Counted from the stretch's first letter, positions 23,605-35,567 are shown. The stretch is 64,000 bases of DNA from Amaurobius ferox (GCA_951213105.1 OX578135.1:162471250-162535249), one strand, 5' to 3'. Numbers and translations: made by a program. Notes: generated by a model from the letters alone, not told the origin.

Positions 23605-24523
23605 ATCTGACGTGGGCAACACATGACTTTCCTTATATAATGTAATGAATTTACTACTCTTACAGTAAAAAAATAGGTTTTTCTTATAGTAGATACTAAT
23701 ATTATTTCCAAGTTATTGAATTTTCGACAATTAGTCGTCATTTTCATCGATTTAGCGTCATTTTTATCCATTTGGCGAGATTTTCGTTAATTTGGCAACA
23801 TTTAAAAAAGTCGCCAAGTTGGCGACATTCCGCCAAATTCGTCGCCAAAATCTCGCCAAGCGTTATGGACGAAGAAATAAGTTGTTCTTACAGCAGATAA
23901 ATGACTATTGGCGTTCAAATACAAAAGTATTACTCAAAGTATATTTTTTCATGAATGGAACGAGCTAGATCCACGAGAATGATGTCACCCAATTTATCCC
24001 ATGGTATTACATGTGAAGAGTGAACATGTTTCTCAAGAGTAAATATTTTTTTTTCATTTTATATGACTTTTTAATATTTTTTTTGAAAAATGTGTAATAT
24101 CTCGAGAACGGTTCATGTTAGCGTTCTAAAATTTATGTCAATCGTTTTCTAATGAAAGATTACATAAGAAATGTCTATTTGCGTAACTTTATTAGGGGTT
24201 TTGATTTTTTGACGATTTTTTCAACATTTTATTCGAAAATTTAGGGGGGTTCTGAACATTCGATTATGTATAAAAGCAATAGGCTTCCAGTTTTTACGGA
24301 TTGTGATTTTTGTACCAAATTTGGTTCGAATCGGTCCATTCGTTTATCAGTTATCGTCTCCACAGACTCACTGACACACACACACACACACAGAGACATC
24401 ACTTCAAAAATGTTTGATTCGTGGTCAGGGATGCTTGAAACGTGCTCTCCCGTCGAAAACTCGATTTCGAATTTTCGACCCCGTCACAATACTTTCCTTA
24501 TACATTATGTATATAAGGAAAGT
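23605..24523 (+). mobile_element. family B element
   Basis: A full-length 919-bp copy. 5' TCTGACGTGGGCAACACATG then ACTTTCCTTATATAATG; TTGGCGA array with the GTCGCCAAGTTGGCGAC palindrome; short (CA)n at 24375-24391; palindromic block; 3' hairpin to AAGGAAAGT. Confidence 0.88.
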
Positions 24524-24737
24524 AATAAACATTATTATACATAAAATACTAAATGTTTAACTTTAGCAACGATTCATGTTTGCATAAGCGTCATAAGATG
24601 TATCCGCGTGTTGTCCAATGTCTACGTTTACACTGTTGCATGGCAGATTTATAAAATTGTCTTTTTCTATAATCGTTATTTAAAGAGTTATTTTCTATTT
24701 TTTGCGTGGGGCGGGAGGCAAATATGGTTGTACTAAT

Positions 24738-24940
24738 TTTTCAACGCTCTATAACATAGTTGATTTTTTCACCTATTTTTAACTGGAATCGAAATAGCCC
24801 CCCGTATCCTGCTAAAAAAAGGGGGTCAGCCCCCGAAAGTTGTCTCATCGTGTAGCGCCATTCGGGTTTCTTATAAAGAAAATACACGATAACCCTAATA
24901 CTTCTAAAGTTATTTGACTGATCCAAGACTTTCTTTAGCA
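24738..24940 (-). repeat. family F repeat
   Basis: The reverse complement shares GATGAGACAACTTTCGGGGG and the run before a GTACAA end with the other F copies. It lies head to head with the next copy. Confidence 0.5.
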
Positions 24941-24949
24941 CTCTATATA

Positions 24950-25215
24950 TACATGCTGTACAGTAAAGTCCGTATCAGCGGAAATTTTTCGAGAACGAAG
25001 ATAATTATCCGTATTTTTTTAATGCAGCTGTATAAAAAACGCCTATGGCTCTACACAATAGCACAATTTTTTATTTGGGGGGGGGGGGGGGCTAACCTGC
25101 CTTTTTATGGGAGGGGGAGGGATATCTCGCTGCCTTTTAGAAATAGAGAAAAAATTCCAATTACAAAGTTGCAGAGCGTTGCCAAATTAGTACAAAAATG
25201 TGTTTGTCCGACAGA
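24950..25215 (+). repeat. family F repeat with a poly(G) run
   Basis: Shares CGAGAACGAAGATAATTATC, GTATAAAAAACGCCTATGGC and the AATTACAAAGTTGCAGA...AAATTAGTAC end with the copy at 26655-26910. It carries a G run at about 25077-25090 where the other copy has a C/G run. Confidence 0.55.
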
Positions 25216-25591
25216 AAAAGCTGCAAATAATTGTCCAAAAAGATAATTTTAAAACCATACGATTTTTTAAACTGTAAAATCATCTGACGACATTTGTATA
25301 GCGAACGATTTAATAAATTTAGTTTGAATGCTAAATAATTTATTTGACAGGTGATTTGTCGGTAAACGTCATCGTAATCGAAGCCAGAAAATTAAATAAA
25401 CTAATCTGAGGTTGAAAGAAAATTTCATCTGCAGTATTGTGTCCTTATGTTGTGTGTTTGTTATAATGTTTGTTATGTGTTTATTTCGATTTCATGAGCT
25501 ATGTCTAGTATGTTTACTAATGAAGAATATTGTGAAATTATCATTATTTTTGGAGAATGTAACCGGAATGCCAGTGCAGCCAATCTATTTA
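25216..25591. other. intron-like sequence, nothing recognised
   Basis: AT-rich; no gene, motif or repeat assigned. Confidence 0.35.
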
Positions 25592-26541
25592 TTACTTTCC
25601 TTATATACATAATGTATAAGAAAAGTATTGTGACGGGGTCGAAAATTCGAATTCGAATTTTCGACGGGAGAGCACGTTTCAAGCATCCCTGATCACGAAT
25701 CGAACATTTTTGAAGTGATGTTTGTGTGTGTGTATGTGTGACAGTAGTGTGTGTGTGTCAGTGAGTCTGTGGAGACGATATCTCACGAACGAATGGGGCG
25801 ATGCGAATGAAATTTGGTACAAAAATCACAATCCGTGACTACTGGAAGCCTATTGTTTTAAATCACAATCGAATGTTCAGAACCCCCCTAAATTTTCGAG
25901 TGAAATTTTGAAAAAATCATCAAAATATCAAAACCTTTAATAAAGTTACGCAAATAGACATTTCTTATGTAATTTTTCCTTAGAAAACAATTGACATAAA
26001 CTTTAGAACGCTAGCATGAACCGTTCTCGAGATATTGCACATTTTTCAAATAAATTTATCAAAAAATCCCATAAATTAAAAAAAAATATTAACTGTTAAG
26101 AAACATGTTCACTTTTCATGTGTAATATCATACGATAAATTTGGTGACATTCTCGTAGATCTAACTCGTTCCATTCACGAGAAAAGATACTTTGGGTAAT
26201 ACTTTTGCATTTGAACGCCAGTAGTTATTTAAGGAGAAATAAGTTATCCGCTGTAAGAATAACTTATTTCTCAGTCCGTAACGCTTGGCGAGATTTTGGC
26301 GACGAATTTAGCGAAGTTTCGCCAACTTGGCGACATTTTTAAATGTTGCCAAATTAACGAAAATCTCGCCAAATGGATAAAAATGATGCTACATCAATGA
26401 AAATAACGACTCATTGAAGAAAATTCTATATCTTGGAAAGAATATAAGTATCTACTATAAGAATAACATTTTTTTTATCTGTAAAAGTAGTAAATTTATT
26501 GCATTATATAAGAAAAGTCATGTGCTGCCCACATCAGATTT
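25592..26541 (-). mobile_element. family B element
   Basis: Full-length copy on the minus strand: 3' hairpin at the left (TTACTTTCCTTATATACATA...AAGTATTGTGACGG), (GT)n near 25723-25760, TTGGCGA array at 26280-26375, 5' hairpin GTGCTGCCCACATCAGA at the right. Confidence 0.88.
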
Positions 26542-26654
26542 TTTATTATACGTATAGCGTTTCTCAATGCAAAGCATCCCAATCGTCTGACTACATTAAT
26601 ATTGCATTATTTAGCGGGGATTTAGTGTATTCCCTAGGTTCTTTTTAGCTTTTT

Positions 26655-26910
26655 CTGTTGAACGAACACAGTTTTGTACTAATTTGGCACCTGTCTACAA
26701 CTTTGTAATTGTTTTTTTCCCTCTTTCTCTAAAAGGATGCGAGGTTGCTCCCCCCCCCCCCTCCCTGAAAAGGGGTTATCCCCCGAAAGTTGTTTTGTTG
26801 TGGGCACCATAGGAGTTTCCTCTTCAGCTTCATTAAAAAAATAAGAATAACTCTCTTCGTTTTCGAGAATTTTCCCCTGATACTGACTTTCCCAGATACC
26901 CTGCATACAA
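26655..26910 (-). repeat. family F repeat
   Basis: The reverse complement carries AAACAACTTTCGGGGGATAA and a G-run equivalent (C run at 26750-26762), and ends near 26905 with GCAGGGTATC. It ends about 110 bases before the exon at 27021. Confidence 0.55.
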
Positions 26911-27020
26911 CGTTAGTAGAGAAACCAAATTTGTTGGCTAGGGTCACCAAATTATCGCCAAGTGAGAACTTAAAGTCAATGGCTTCAGAAATTTAATTTT
27001 CTGTTTTTCTTTCTTTGCAG

Positions 27021-27140
27021 GCCGCTCAGAGGACATCCCGAGTCGACGTGACCCAGTACCAGGCCTTGCAGAAGAATAACGAGACCCTGAGGCAGCGGCT
27101 GGACGACCTCCTGAAAACAGCCAACGAACTGCAAGATGCC
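27021..27140 (+). CDS. internal exon of a coiled-coil protein gene
   Basis: A 40-codon open exon, phase 0 at both ends. It is preceded by a long pyrimidine tract ending TTTGCAG and followed by the canonical donor GTAAGT. The peptide begins AAQRTSRVDVTQYQALQKN and continues with a heptad pattern (leucines in NNETLRQRLDDLLKTANEL), so it should form an amphipathic helix or coiled coil. Base composition is clearly more GC-rich than the flanking intron, as expected for a constrained exon in AT-rich DNA. The next exons with the same phase and helix character lie about 35 kb downstream, so I read them as one gene. I do not recognise the family; cytoskeletal, Golgi or scaffold coiled-coil proteins are all possible. 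The exon call is firm, the gene identity open. Confidence 0.82.
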
Positions 27141-27768
27141 GTAAGTCCCCTTCTCGATTTATTCCTTGTCTACTTTGTTAAAATCCTCTCGTTCAATGCG
27201 ATACAATCACACCCACAAAAGAATATATATCTTGCATCCCAAGTACCTGATCGTCGCAATTTCATTTGCATTTCTTTTTGTCTAAAATCTAGTACTTAGT
27301 TCAGTGGCGTTCCTAAAAATTTTTTCGAGAAATTTTCCCTTTCCAATCCTCACCCCATCCCACTCTTTGTTCTGCTCTTAGAAAGAAATCAATAAAGTGA
27401 TTAAAAAGGCAACGGCTAATTCAAAATATTTTGGGCAACGTCAAGTTTAGAGTGTTCGCTTATTGTAATGAAATAGATTTAGATAGTATGAATAATTTTC
27501 AAAAAAAAAAAAAAAAAAAAATGCAACATTCACCAAAATTTAAAAAAAAAAGAAAAAGTTAGTCTACTGCCGAAAGAAATCCGAAATCTTGGCACGAAAG
27601 TCGTAATCAAGTCGTTTCGTTTAGACACCAATCATCTTCCTTGTTCAATGTTACACAGATAGTTGTCATATATAAGATTAGCATTGATTTAACAGCTAAC
27701 ATTAAAAGTCGTTGATAATTAGAATATTAATTTAATATGCAATAGCAGTTCATTGACATTATTTAATA
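27141..27768. other. start of the long intron
   Basis: Follows the GTAAGT donor. Contains A-runs at about 27500-27520; no gene or assigned repeat. Confidence 0.5.
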
Positions 27769-28325
27769 CACTGGCTTCCAAAAGCTAAGCACGGACGGTA
27801 AAATCAACAAAAATGAAAAAGTAAAGCTTTAATTAATTCAAAATTCTACATGAAGGTAGCAAATGTGTTTATGCATTAAAGAAACAAGAATTATGTACAA
27901 AGATGAAAAAAAATATTTACTTTTCTAAGTTATTTGATGACGTCACATTTGGATATTAACAAAATGATGTTTAAAAGCAAATAAACCAAGCAAAATTTAC
28001 ATTAATATAGTATGTGACCACCTCGGACCTTCACACAAGCTTTGCAACAATTTTTCATGCTTTCAATGAAGTAATCAACCATCGCAGATGCGAGCAATGG
28101 CCATGCGAACTGCCTCCAGTAGGGCAGTTTTCAACTCTGAGACTGGCTGGAGGAAGTAAACGTGCAGAGACAGCACGCCCGAGAGCATCCCAAAGGTTTT
28201 CAATGGAATTAAGGTCGGGGAATACGTCGGCCACTCCATACGAGAAATGCCCTCATTTTCCAGGAATTCGTCAACGATGTTAGCTCGATAGGGGCTGGCA
28301 TTATCGGCCATAAGGGGACTCATAC
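27769..28325 (-). mobile_element. Tc1-like element, one end only
   Basis: TA then CACTGGCTTCCAAAAGCTAA matches the terminal repeat of the Tc1 copy at 54277-55827. Further right the minus strand encodes the transposase C-terminal half: ADNASPYRANIVDEFLENEG, then RMEWPTYSPTL. The rest is missing after about 28325. A 5'-truncated, inactive relic. Confidence 0.85.
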
Positions 28326-29200
28326 CTCACCACAACTTATGAGCTGCCTCCATGTTAACCAATGGGGAAATTTGTTTAGAAGATTCCTTCGTAAATTTTA
28401 CCTGTAAATGTTAACAGTTTGTTCGATATTAAAGGAGAAACACATACGTTTCAGTTGTCGTACGATTTTTTTTAATATTTAAATTTAAAGTGTTTCAAAA
28501 ATGAATTTAAATGTTAACAACACAACGGAATTTGCCATTAGGAAGCTTCTGTAGCAAGTTTGAAAGGAAATTTGAATATTTGGCCTACAAAAAAAAAATA
28601 GTAATACATTTTTCTATTGATATCAGCAAATATTATAATGTTGTCATTATAAAATCTATTTTTAATGATCCAAAAACTATTTCAAGTGCGGATATGTAGA
28701 ACAGAATTAAGATAAGTTTACGGCAACCCTGTAAGTCACACGTTGTGGGTTGTACAATCTCTGTCTGTCAGCAATAGATCTTTATGTGGGGAGGGTGATA
28801 ATGTATTTGCTTGACAGCCGTAATCAAGGAAAGTACAGCCCTCTATAGTTCCCTGCTTCTAGAAGAAACAACTCTCTGGTTCTGTGGTTTCATGGGGGAC
28901 TGGGACAATAGAGTTTTTCCCCAGAATTCGTAGAAGTTTCCAAAGCAGTTTTGTGCAAGATTTCAGTTCAAACCCTTTTGTTGTTGATACAAATCTGTTT
29001 TTCATTTTTGAAAGAAATATTTGTCTTTCCAATTCTTTTTTTTTTTCTACCAATATTGCAGTACTTCTTGCTAAAAGCATTACATAATTAGTTTTCAGAA
29101 TGTATAGACTGTCTACAAAAGTGGGTTTAAGATTTTTAGCCCACGGGAGCCGTAGCAAGTGTGCATTATTTTCCTTTTCAGTTCATCACAATATATTTTT
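28326..29200. other. intron sequence, nothing recognised
   Basis: No convincing gene; frames of 60-99 codons occur on both strands but lack any motif. Confidence 0.35.
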
Positions 29201-29202
29201 AC

Positions 29203-29575
29203 TTTCCCTATATACATAATATATAATACACAGGGAATAATATTGAGGGGGGGGGGGGGGGGGGGTCCTAACAACTAAATCAATAGGGTTCCACTAATCA
29301 TCGAGTGTGAGAATCGTACCAAATTATTTCCAAAGTACTGTGGCATGGTTTAAAATTCAAATACGAGTTTTTGACGGAAGAGTACGTTTCAGGTATCCCT
29401 GAACTCGAATCGAACGTATTTGAAGTAATCTGTGTGAGCCTGCGGCCGCGATATCTCATAAACGAATGAAGCGTTTTAGAAATAATTTAATACAACTATC
29501 GCACTCAGTGATTAGTGAAACCCTATTGATTTAAAACTCGGTTAGGACGAACATCCCCCCCCCCCTTTTTATGAA
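29203..29575 (-). mobile_element. diverged family B-like element with a poly(G) run
   Basis: A degenerate 3' hairpin (ACTTTCCCTATATACATAAT) and then an 18-nt G run at about 29248-29265. ACGAGTTTTTGACGG, GAGTACGTTTCAGGTATCCC and GATATCTCATAAACGAATGA follow in the family B order. It stops at a C run (about 29553). Confidence 0.55.
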
Positions 29576-29630
29576 TTTAAAGAAAAAAATAAGGACTTTC
29601 AATAATTACAATTACACATTTACAGGCATT

Positions 29631-29923
29631 TTTTGCTGGAACTTTGGCAAAAAAAAAAGGTTCTTTTATCCCGAATTGTATCAAAATCTAATCAGAACCA
29701 GGGTCACCCACAAATAATTTACCTATAAAATTCAATGAAATTCGATCAATTAAATTTTGAGTTAGAGTGAATACAAAATCTGTACGCACACAGACGTCAC
29801 GCTAAAAATAGTGTTTACTTGTTCTAGAGGTCTCAAAACGTGTAGATCCGTCGAAAACTCGAGTTGGGATTTTCGACATGATTTCAATACTTCCCTATAT
29901 ATTACGATGTACTGCAGAGAAAT
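29631..29923 (+). mobile_element. family A element, 5' truncated
   Basis: Starts inside a module (TACAGGCATTTTTTGCTGG) and contains the 3' block and terminal hairpin ending CAGAGAAATT. It is followed 9 bases later by a new 5' end. Confidence 0.7.
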
Positions 29924-29931
29924 TAAAAAAA

Positions 29932-30701
29932 AATTTGATGTGGGCAGCACATGAATTTCCCTATAAACTTTAATTCATCTTCTCCTTATTTATTTATTTA
30001 ATAATTCATTAAATTGAATTTAATTGTACAAAACACCGAATTTACACTTTTAATCCAATTTTGGTTTTTTGTGTGTGTGTTATCTGGACATATTTTCAAA
30101 GGCGGCGTAGCAAACAAGCGAAAAAACTAAAATATCTGGAAAACGGCTAATGCTAGAATAATGGGGTTGGTCTTATTCTTTTTATCGTCAAAAATTACTT
30201 GCAAAACCAACATTTAATTGATATATTTGAGAATACGTGAACTTTTATTTTATATTTTAATGATTTCTGCGTAGCATTTTGCAAAAAGAAAAAAAAAATG
30301 GTACTGTTTTCCCAAATCTTTCCAGGGTAACCTACAAGAGATTTATCTAACAAATTTTGTGAAATTTGATAAATTAGTATTTTTAGCTATAGTGGATACA
30401 TGCGATTTTTGTGGTCATTTCTCAAAAGGAGGTAGGTTCTTTTTTCCCGAATCATACCAAAATCTAATTAGCACCAGGATCACCACAAGTAATTTACCTT
30501 GAATAATTTTTGAAATTTGGTCAATTACTTTTACAGTGAGAGTAGATACATACATTGCACAGACAGACACACACACAGACGTTACGCTGAAAATGTTTTT
30601 TTTTTCGTGTTCTAGGGGTCTCGAAACTTGTAGATCCGTTGAAAATTCGAATAGCGATTTTTGATATGATTCCAATATCTTTCATGTATTGCAGGGAAAG
30701 T
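29932..30701 (+). mobile_element. family A element
   Basis: 5' TTGATGTGGGCAGCACATGA; modules; (GACA)(CA) tract at 30560-30580; 3' end ATTGCAGGGAAAGT. Head to tail with the preceding fragment. Confidence 0.75.
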
Positions 30702-30724
30702 AAGAAGAAAATGAATTTTAATTT

Positions 30725-31221
30725 GTAGGCAAAGTCATGTGCTGCTCACATCAGATTTTTTACTTTCCCTACAATATATGGTATATAATATATAGGTAAA
30801 GTATTGGAATCGTGTCAATAATCGCAACTCGAGTGTTTGACTGATCTATACACGTTTTGGACCTCTAGAACACGAAACAAATATTTATTAGTTAGAGTGT
30901 TTTTTAGTTAGAGTGGATACAAGCATTTGCGGGCCATTTCGCAAAAATTGGCGGGTTCTTTTATCCCGAATCGTACCCAAAATGAATCAACACCAGACTT
31001 ACCTACCAAATTTTGTGAAATTAGGCCCATTAGTTTTTTAGTTACAGTGGATACAAAATCTGCACAGACAGACAGACACAGTGACAGATGTCACGCTAAA
31101 AATGGTTTTTTCGTATTCTAGAGGTCTTGAAACGTGTAGATCCGTCGAAAATTCGAGTTGCGATTTTCGACATGATTCCAATACTTTCCCTATACATTAC
31201 CATGTATTGCAGGGAAAGTAA
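30725..31221. mobile_element. family A foldback with a solo 5' terminus
   Basis: 30725-30760 is only the 36-bp 5' end of a minus-strand copy. From 30762 a minus-strand 3' end (hairpin plus block) runs to about 30890. The sequence then switches to a + strand module and ends in a + strand 3' block and hairpin at 31221. The two 3' ends therefore face outwards. Confidence 0.65.
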
Positions 31222-31223
31222 AA

Positions 31224-31475
31224 ATCTTATGTGGGCAGCACATGACTTTCCCTGCAGACTTATATTAACGTTCTCTTTATTTTAATTAAATTCATTTCAC
31301 TTTTAATTCAATTTTCGGTCTCATTCGGTAACCGGACTTATTTTCAAAGGTGGCGTAGATTCCAATTCATATTTTCTTTATTTTTTAATAATTCGTTAGA
31401 TCGAGTTTAATTGCACCAAATAATACTAAATTTGCATTTTTAATTCAATTTTTGTTTTTATTTGGTAACTAGCAG
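31224..31475 (+). mobile_element. family A element, chimeric 5' part
   Basis: 5' TTATGTGGGCAGCACATGAC directly follows the previous 3' end. Within 150 bp the 5' region restarts (ATTCCAATTCATATTTTC), then stops at CTAGCAGCATACCCG. Confidence 0.65.
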
Positions 31476-33200
31476 CATACCCGTTCTTCGTATACGGAGT
31501 ATATAATATAAAGAAACTTGAAATTCATAATCATGCCCAAATTCTTATAGTATACTAAATGACATGTTTAATCAAAATATTCTGTTAAAATATTTAATAT
31601 AATGCTCCTAAAAAGAAGTTTAAGAATCTCTGTTCTCGCTATATAAAATTATCTTCATGGACATATCTGAAGAATAAAACATCTTGGACCCCTTATGTAA
31701 GCAAATATAAAAAAAAAATATGGAATTGAATCAATATATGCAAAATAAAAGCGTTAAAATTGTATGGGACCCGTACTAATTATATACGCGAATATTAGAA
31801 AATATAACCTGTATTAGTAGATTACATGTATAAATTGAAAATACCAATAAACCCGTAATCTTTAAATCTGAAGACAGTCATTTATTCCAATATATGTCAA
31901 AATTAAAGTGCTAAAATTATATGGGAAGATATACACGTACTACTTATAATGTCCGATTATTAGTAGAAGATTACCCGTTTTGCAATATGAGTCACAAATG
32001 TTTTTTGGTAAAATACAACAGACGACGTAATAAATTGAATATATAATTAATCCCCTTAATCTTCATACCAGAAGACTGTACTTGATTCCAATATATATGC
32101 CAATATATGTCAAAATATATGCCAATATACCTGTACTACTTATATTCTCGTAGGTTAGAAGATATACCCGTGCATTCCTAGAAGATTACTCGTACAACGT
32201 ACAATATGCGTGTGTCAGCAATTTTTGCCGCAATAAAACAATGGCGTAATAACTTAAAAATATCAATAATCCCTGAATCAATAATTCCGGAAAATATCAA
32301 TAATAATAATGTTTAAACCTGAAGAGTATAATTGATATTATCCAGTCCAAAATGAAATGGCAATGAAATTTATTTTATATACATATCTTCATTATTCAAA
32401 TCGGAAAGGAATTAATAAAAATCGTCTGCCGCATAAACACATTGGATTTAAATTCGTTGCTAAGCGACATGATATCATTTGCTTCAAATAAATTGGTAGA
32501 AAAAATATCGTCTAAATAGTTATATTTCTATGGAACATTTGGCGACAGTTTCGTCAAATTAGCGACATTTTAAAAAATCGCCAAATTTATCGCCAAGTGG
32601 GACTGTAGAACTGACAGTTCCACTTTGCGACAAATTGACGAAATATCATCACAATACTATCCCCTAACAAAAAACAATTAATATCATTTATGTAGCTCAA
32701 TTTTATCAATTTCAAGATATTTTTATAGATTTGAAAACATTTTTATCAATTTGGTGACATTTTAAAAATTCGCTAAATGTATTACTAAGTAGGATGGTTG
32801 GTCTGACAGATAAATGCTAACCGAACATCATTTCAGTACTCTCTTCTAACAAAACAAAAAAAAATTTCATTGATATGTAGAAGACCCAAGCCACACGACC
32901 AACCCGAAGGTTTATGGCAGCTGTTTGTGTGTCGTTTATAACAATTTGGCGACATTTCCGTCAATTTGGCAAAGTTTAAGAAAAGTTGTCAAATTAGCGA
33001 TATCCCTCCAAATTCGTAGCTTTGAATTTGCAGATCTGAATGAAACATTCTTATCCCGTTTCAATATACTAAATGAAAACACTACAATTGTATTAGAAGA
33101 TATACCCGCTCTACTCTTTTTCTGTTTCAACAATCGGCTATATGAATTTATTGGCTAAACACAATATATGAGTTTAGTAGCTAAATACGATATAAGCTTG
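31476..33200. repeat. diverged unclassified repeats
   Basis: Several motifs recur here, notably ATATACCCGT...ACTTATA (near 31930 and 32125) and GCGACATTTT/TTTGGCGAC blocks (32530-32600, 32750-32780, 32945-33010). The latter resemble the internal array of family B. No coding region is visible. Element borders cannot be set. Confidence 0.4.
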
Positions 33201-33214
33201 AAAACTCTTTGCCT

Positions 33215-33491
33215 GCTTTTAGTTTTTTCGTATTTTCTCTACGGCACCTTTGAAAATAAGTCCAGTTATCAAATGAGAACGAAAATTGAATTAAAAGTGA
33301 ATTAAATTTAATTAAAATAAAGAGAACGTCGATATAAGTCTGCAGCGAAAGTCATGTGCTGCCCACATCAGATTTTTTTTTTTCACGTTCTAGAGATCTC
33401 AAAATGTGTCGATCCGTCGAAAACTCGAATTGTGATTTTCGGCACGATTTCAATATTTTCCCTATATATTGTCATGTATTGCAGGTAAAGT
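33215..33491. mobile_element. rearranged family A pieces
   Basis: 33215-33373 is the 5' part of a minus-strand copy ending in GTGCTGCCCACATCAGA. After a T run, 33378-33491 is the 3' block and hairpin of a + strand copy. Confidence 0.65.
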
Positions 33492-33535
33492 AAGAATATA
33501 TGTATGACAGTGAAAAATTCCAGTTGCACATTAAA

Positions 33536-34013
33536 AAATCTGATGTGGGCAGCACATGACTTTTTCTGCAGACTCGTATTCACGTTCCCCATTTCTTCAG
33601 TAATTCATTATATTGAGTTTAATTACAGAAAATTACGTCCACAATTATTTTAAAAAATGACACTGAATTTTCATTTTTAATTCAATTTTCGTTCTGAGTT
33701 GGTAACTGGACATTTTTTCAACAGTGGCCCAGCGTAAATGCGAAAAAACTAAAATATCTCGAGAACGGCTAGCCCTGATGTAATACAGTTGGTCTTATTC
33801 TTTTCATTGTTAAAAATTGTGTATAAAACAAACATTTAATTAATATATTTGAGCATACGTAGTTTTTTATTTTAGAGTTTGGGGATTTTTCGGGTCATTT
33901 TACATGAAAGGGTAGGTTACTTTTTCGGAATCGTACCAAAATCCAATTAGCACCAGGGTAACCCACAAGTGACTTATCTACCAAATTTTGTGAAATTCGA
34001 TCTATTAGTTTAG
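33536..34013 (+). mobile_element. family A element, 3' truncated
   Basis: 5' TCTGATGTGGGCAGCACATG then the first module as far as GATCTATTAGTTT. The sequence changes at AGGATGGTGGGGGG. Confidence 0.72.
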
Positions 34014-34090
34014 GATGGTGGGGGGAGCCCCCTAGTTTATAAAGAAATAATTACAAAGCAACTTTTTATGCAACATTTGGGTTAGATCTT

Positions 34091-34258
34091 GTATTAAATT
34101 CCATGTCACCGATGAAAATCGAATATTCTCTTTCATCAGGGAAGGCTTAGTATATTTTATCATGGAGGGGGTCAGTATTAAATTCCATGTCACCGATGAA
34201 AATCGAATATTTTCTTTCATCAGGGAAGGCTTAGTATATTTTATCATGGAGGGGGTCA
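34091..34258. repeat. 84-bp tandem duplication
   Basis: Two nearly identical units, each starting GTATTAAATTCCATGTCACC. The period is 84 bases, a multiple of three, so a minus-strand frame reads through both (TPSMIKYTKPSLMKENIRFS twice). Confidence 0.9.
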
Positions 34259-35180
34259 GTCCTCTCTGGCCACTGGTTGGCTGCAATCTTGTGTTTCTGT
34301 CATGAGCTTCTGACAAGGACTCTGAACTTGTTCACGATGAAATTTGAGCATTGCAAATGGTAGAAATTTGCAGTGTCAACGGAGATCAGTTAGTCTGGCA
34401 TCGACCCCCCCCCCCCCCTCCACCAGTGACTTAAGTCTTGCGTGTATACTCTAAAATTTTTGAAATACGCCAACATCGACAATCTCGATGTCTATTGCAA
34501 TTACTGTTGATTTAAAGATTTAAATAAACACTAGTTGCCGATGGAGATAAAATATTTTACTCTAGTATTTTTGAAGTGGAAGATTTCTTTTTTCTTATAG
34601 AACGATGTATGTAATAACAATTCAATAAACAGGAATCTTACGATGTATGCAATAACAATTCAATAAACAGGAATCTTACATTGTCTTTCACATCAGTTTT
34701 CCAATTTTAAACCCAATTTGGTGTTATTAATAAATGTTAAAGTAATTCTGCTGCTGGCTCCAACTTTCAAATAAACTTTATTTGAAAATTTACGCAAATT
34801 TCCAATAAAATAATCTAATCATCAGTACGATATGGCATCAGACAAGAGCAATTCAAAACTCTTTCTTTCTCTTCAGAGGGCTGAAACTGAACTGGTTTAT
34901 TCAATGCAGTGCCCATGACCACAAGGCATTGTATCGTGACACTCCCTCACCCGGGATAAGGGTACGGGAATTTATGGCTTTAGTGCGTCCCGAAATAGGA
35001 TACAAAGAGAGGCTTACTTTTTGGTGGGAAAATCATTTCGATGATGGGCAGCTCAATTAGGAAAAGGGACTGTGAAAACAGAGCTAAAAGTTGAATTCTT
35101 GCAACCATGCCATTTTTACAAGTGACATCTAGGGAACAGATTGTCGCGGATTTGAGTTTCATTGAACGGTTAGCGGGTTA
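34259..35180. other. intron sequence with a small tandem duplication
   Basis: Contains a C run (34405-34418) and two copies of a 38-bp unit (CGATGTATGTAATAACAATT...) at about 34602-34680. An exon-like acceptor near 34878 opens only a short frame, so no gene is called. Confidence 0.45.
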
Positions 35181-35567
35181 GGAAATCAGGACAAACTGCT
35201 GCAGCGTAGAGTATCGCAATGGGGCTTCATCACGATACCGCGCAGCAGTCACAGAACCGTCTTTAAAGATGTGCAGTTCTATGCAATATCTCATTGAAAT
35301 CGCCCACACCATAACGCTGCCACCTCTGAATGCGTGATGTTCGATGATGTTCTTGGCCTGGCTGCGTGTGCCTCGTTCTCTCCAGACCCTTACACGCTTA
35401 TCATCTAATTCCAGGGCAAATGGATTATCATCTAATTTAATGGATCTAAAATGGATTATCATCTAGAATTATCATCTAACTCGTCCGTAAACAGGACGTT
35501 GCACCAAACTGAGACAGTCCAATTGACATGTTGACGACACCACTTTCATCTTACCCCTCTGGCTTGG
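35181..35567 (-). mobile_element. Tc1-like transposase middle fragment
   Basis: Minus-strand frame LDDKRVRVWRERGTRSQAKN, then IIEHHAFRGGSVMVWA, closely related to the copy at 54277-55827. It lacks both ends. A local duplication (ATTATCATCTA three times, 35400-35480) interrupts it. It sits directly before a truncated reverse transcriptase. Confidence 0.82.

Noticed and set aside
34878..34920. Possible exon after CTCTTTCTTTCTCTTCAG
   Set aside because: A good acceptor-like tract, but the frame meets a stop within 14 codons and no donor follows.
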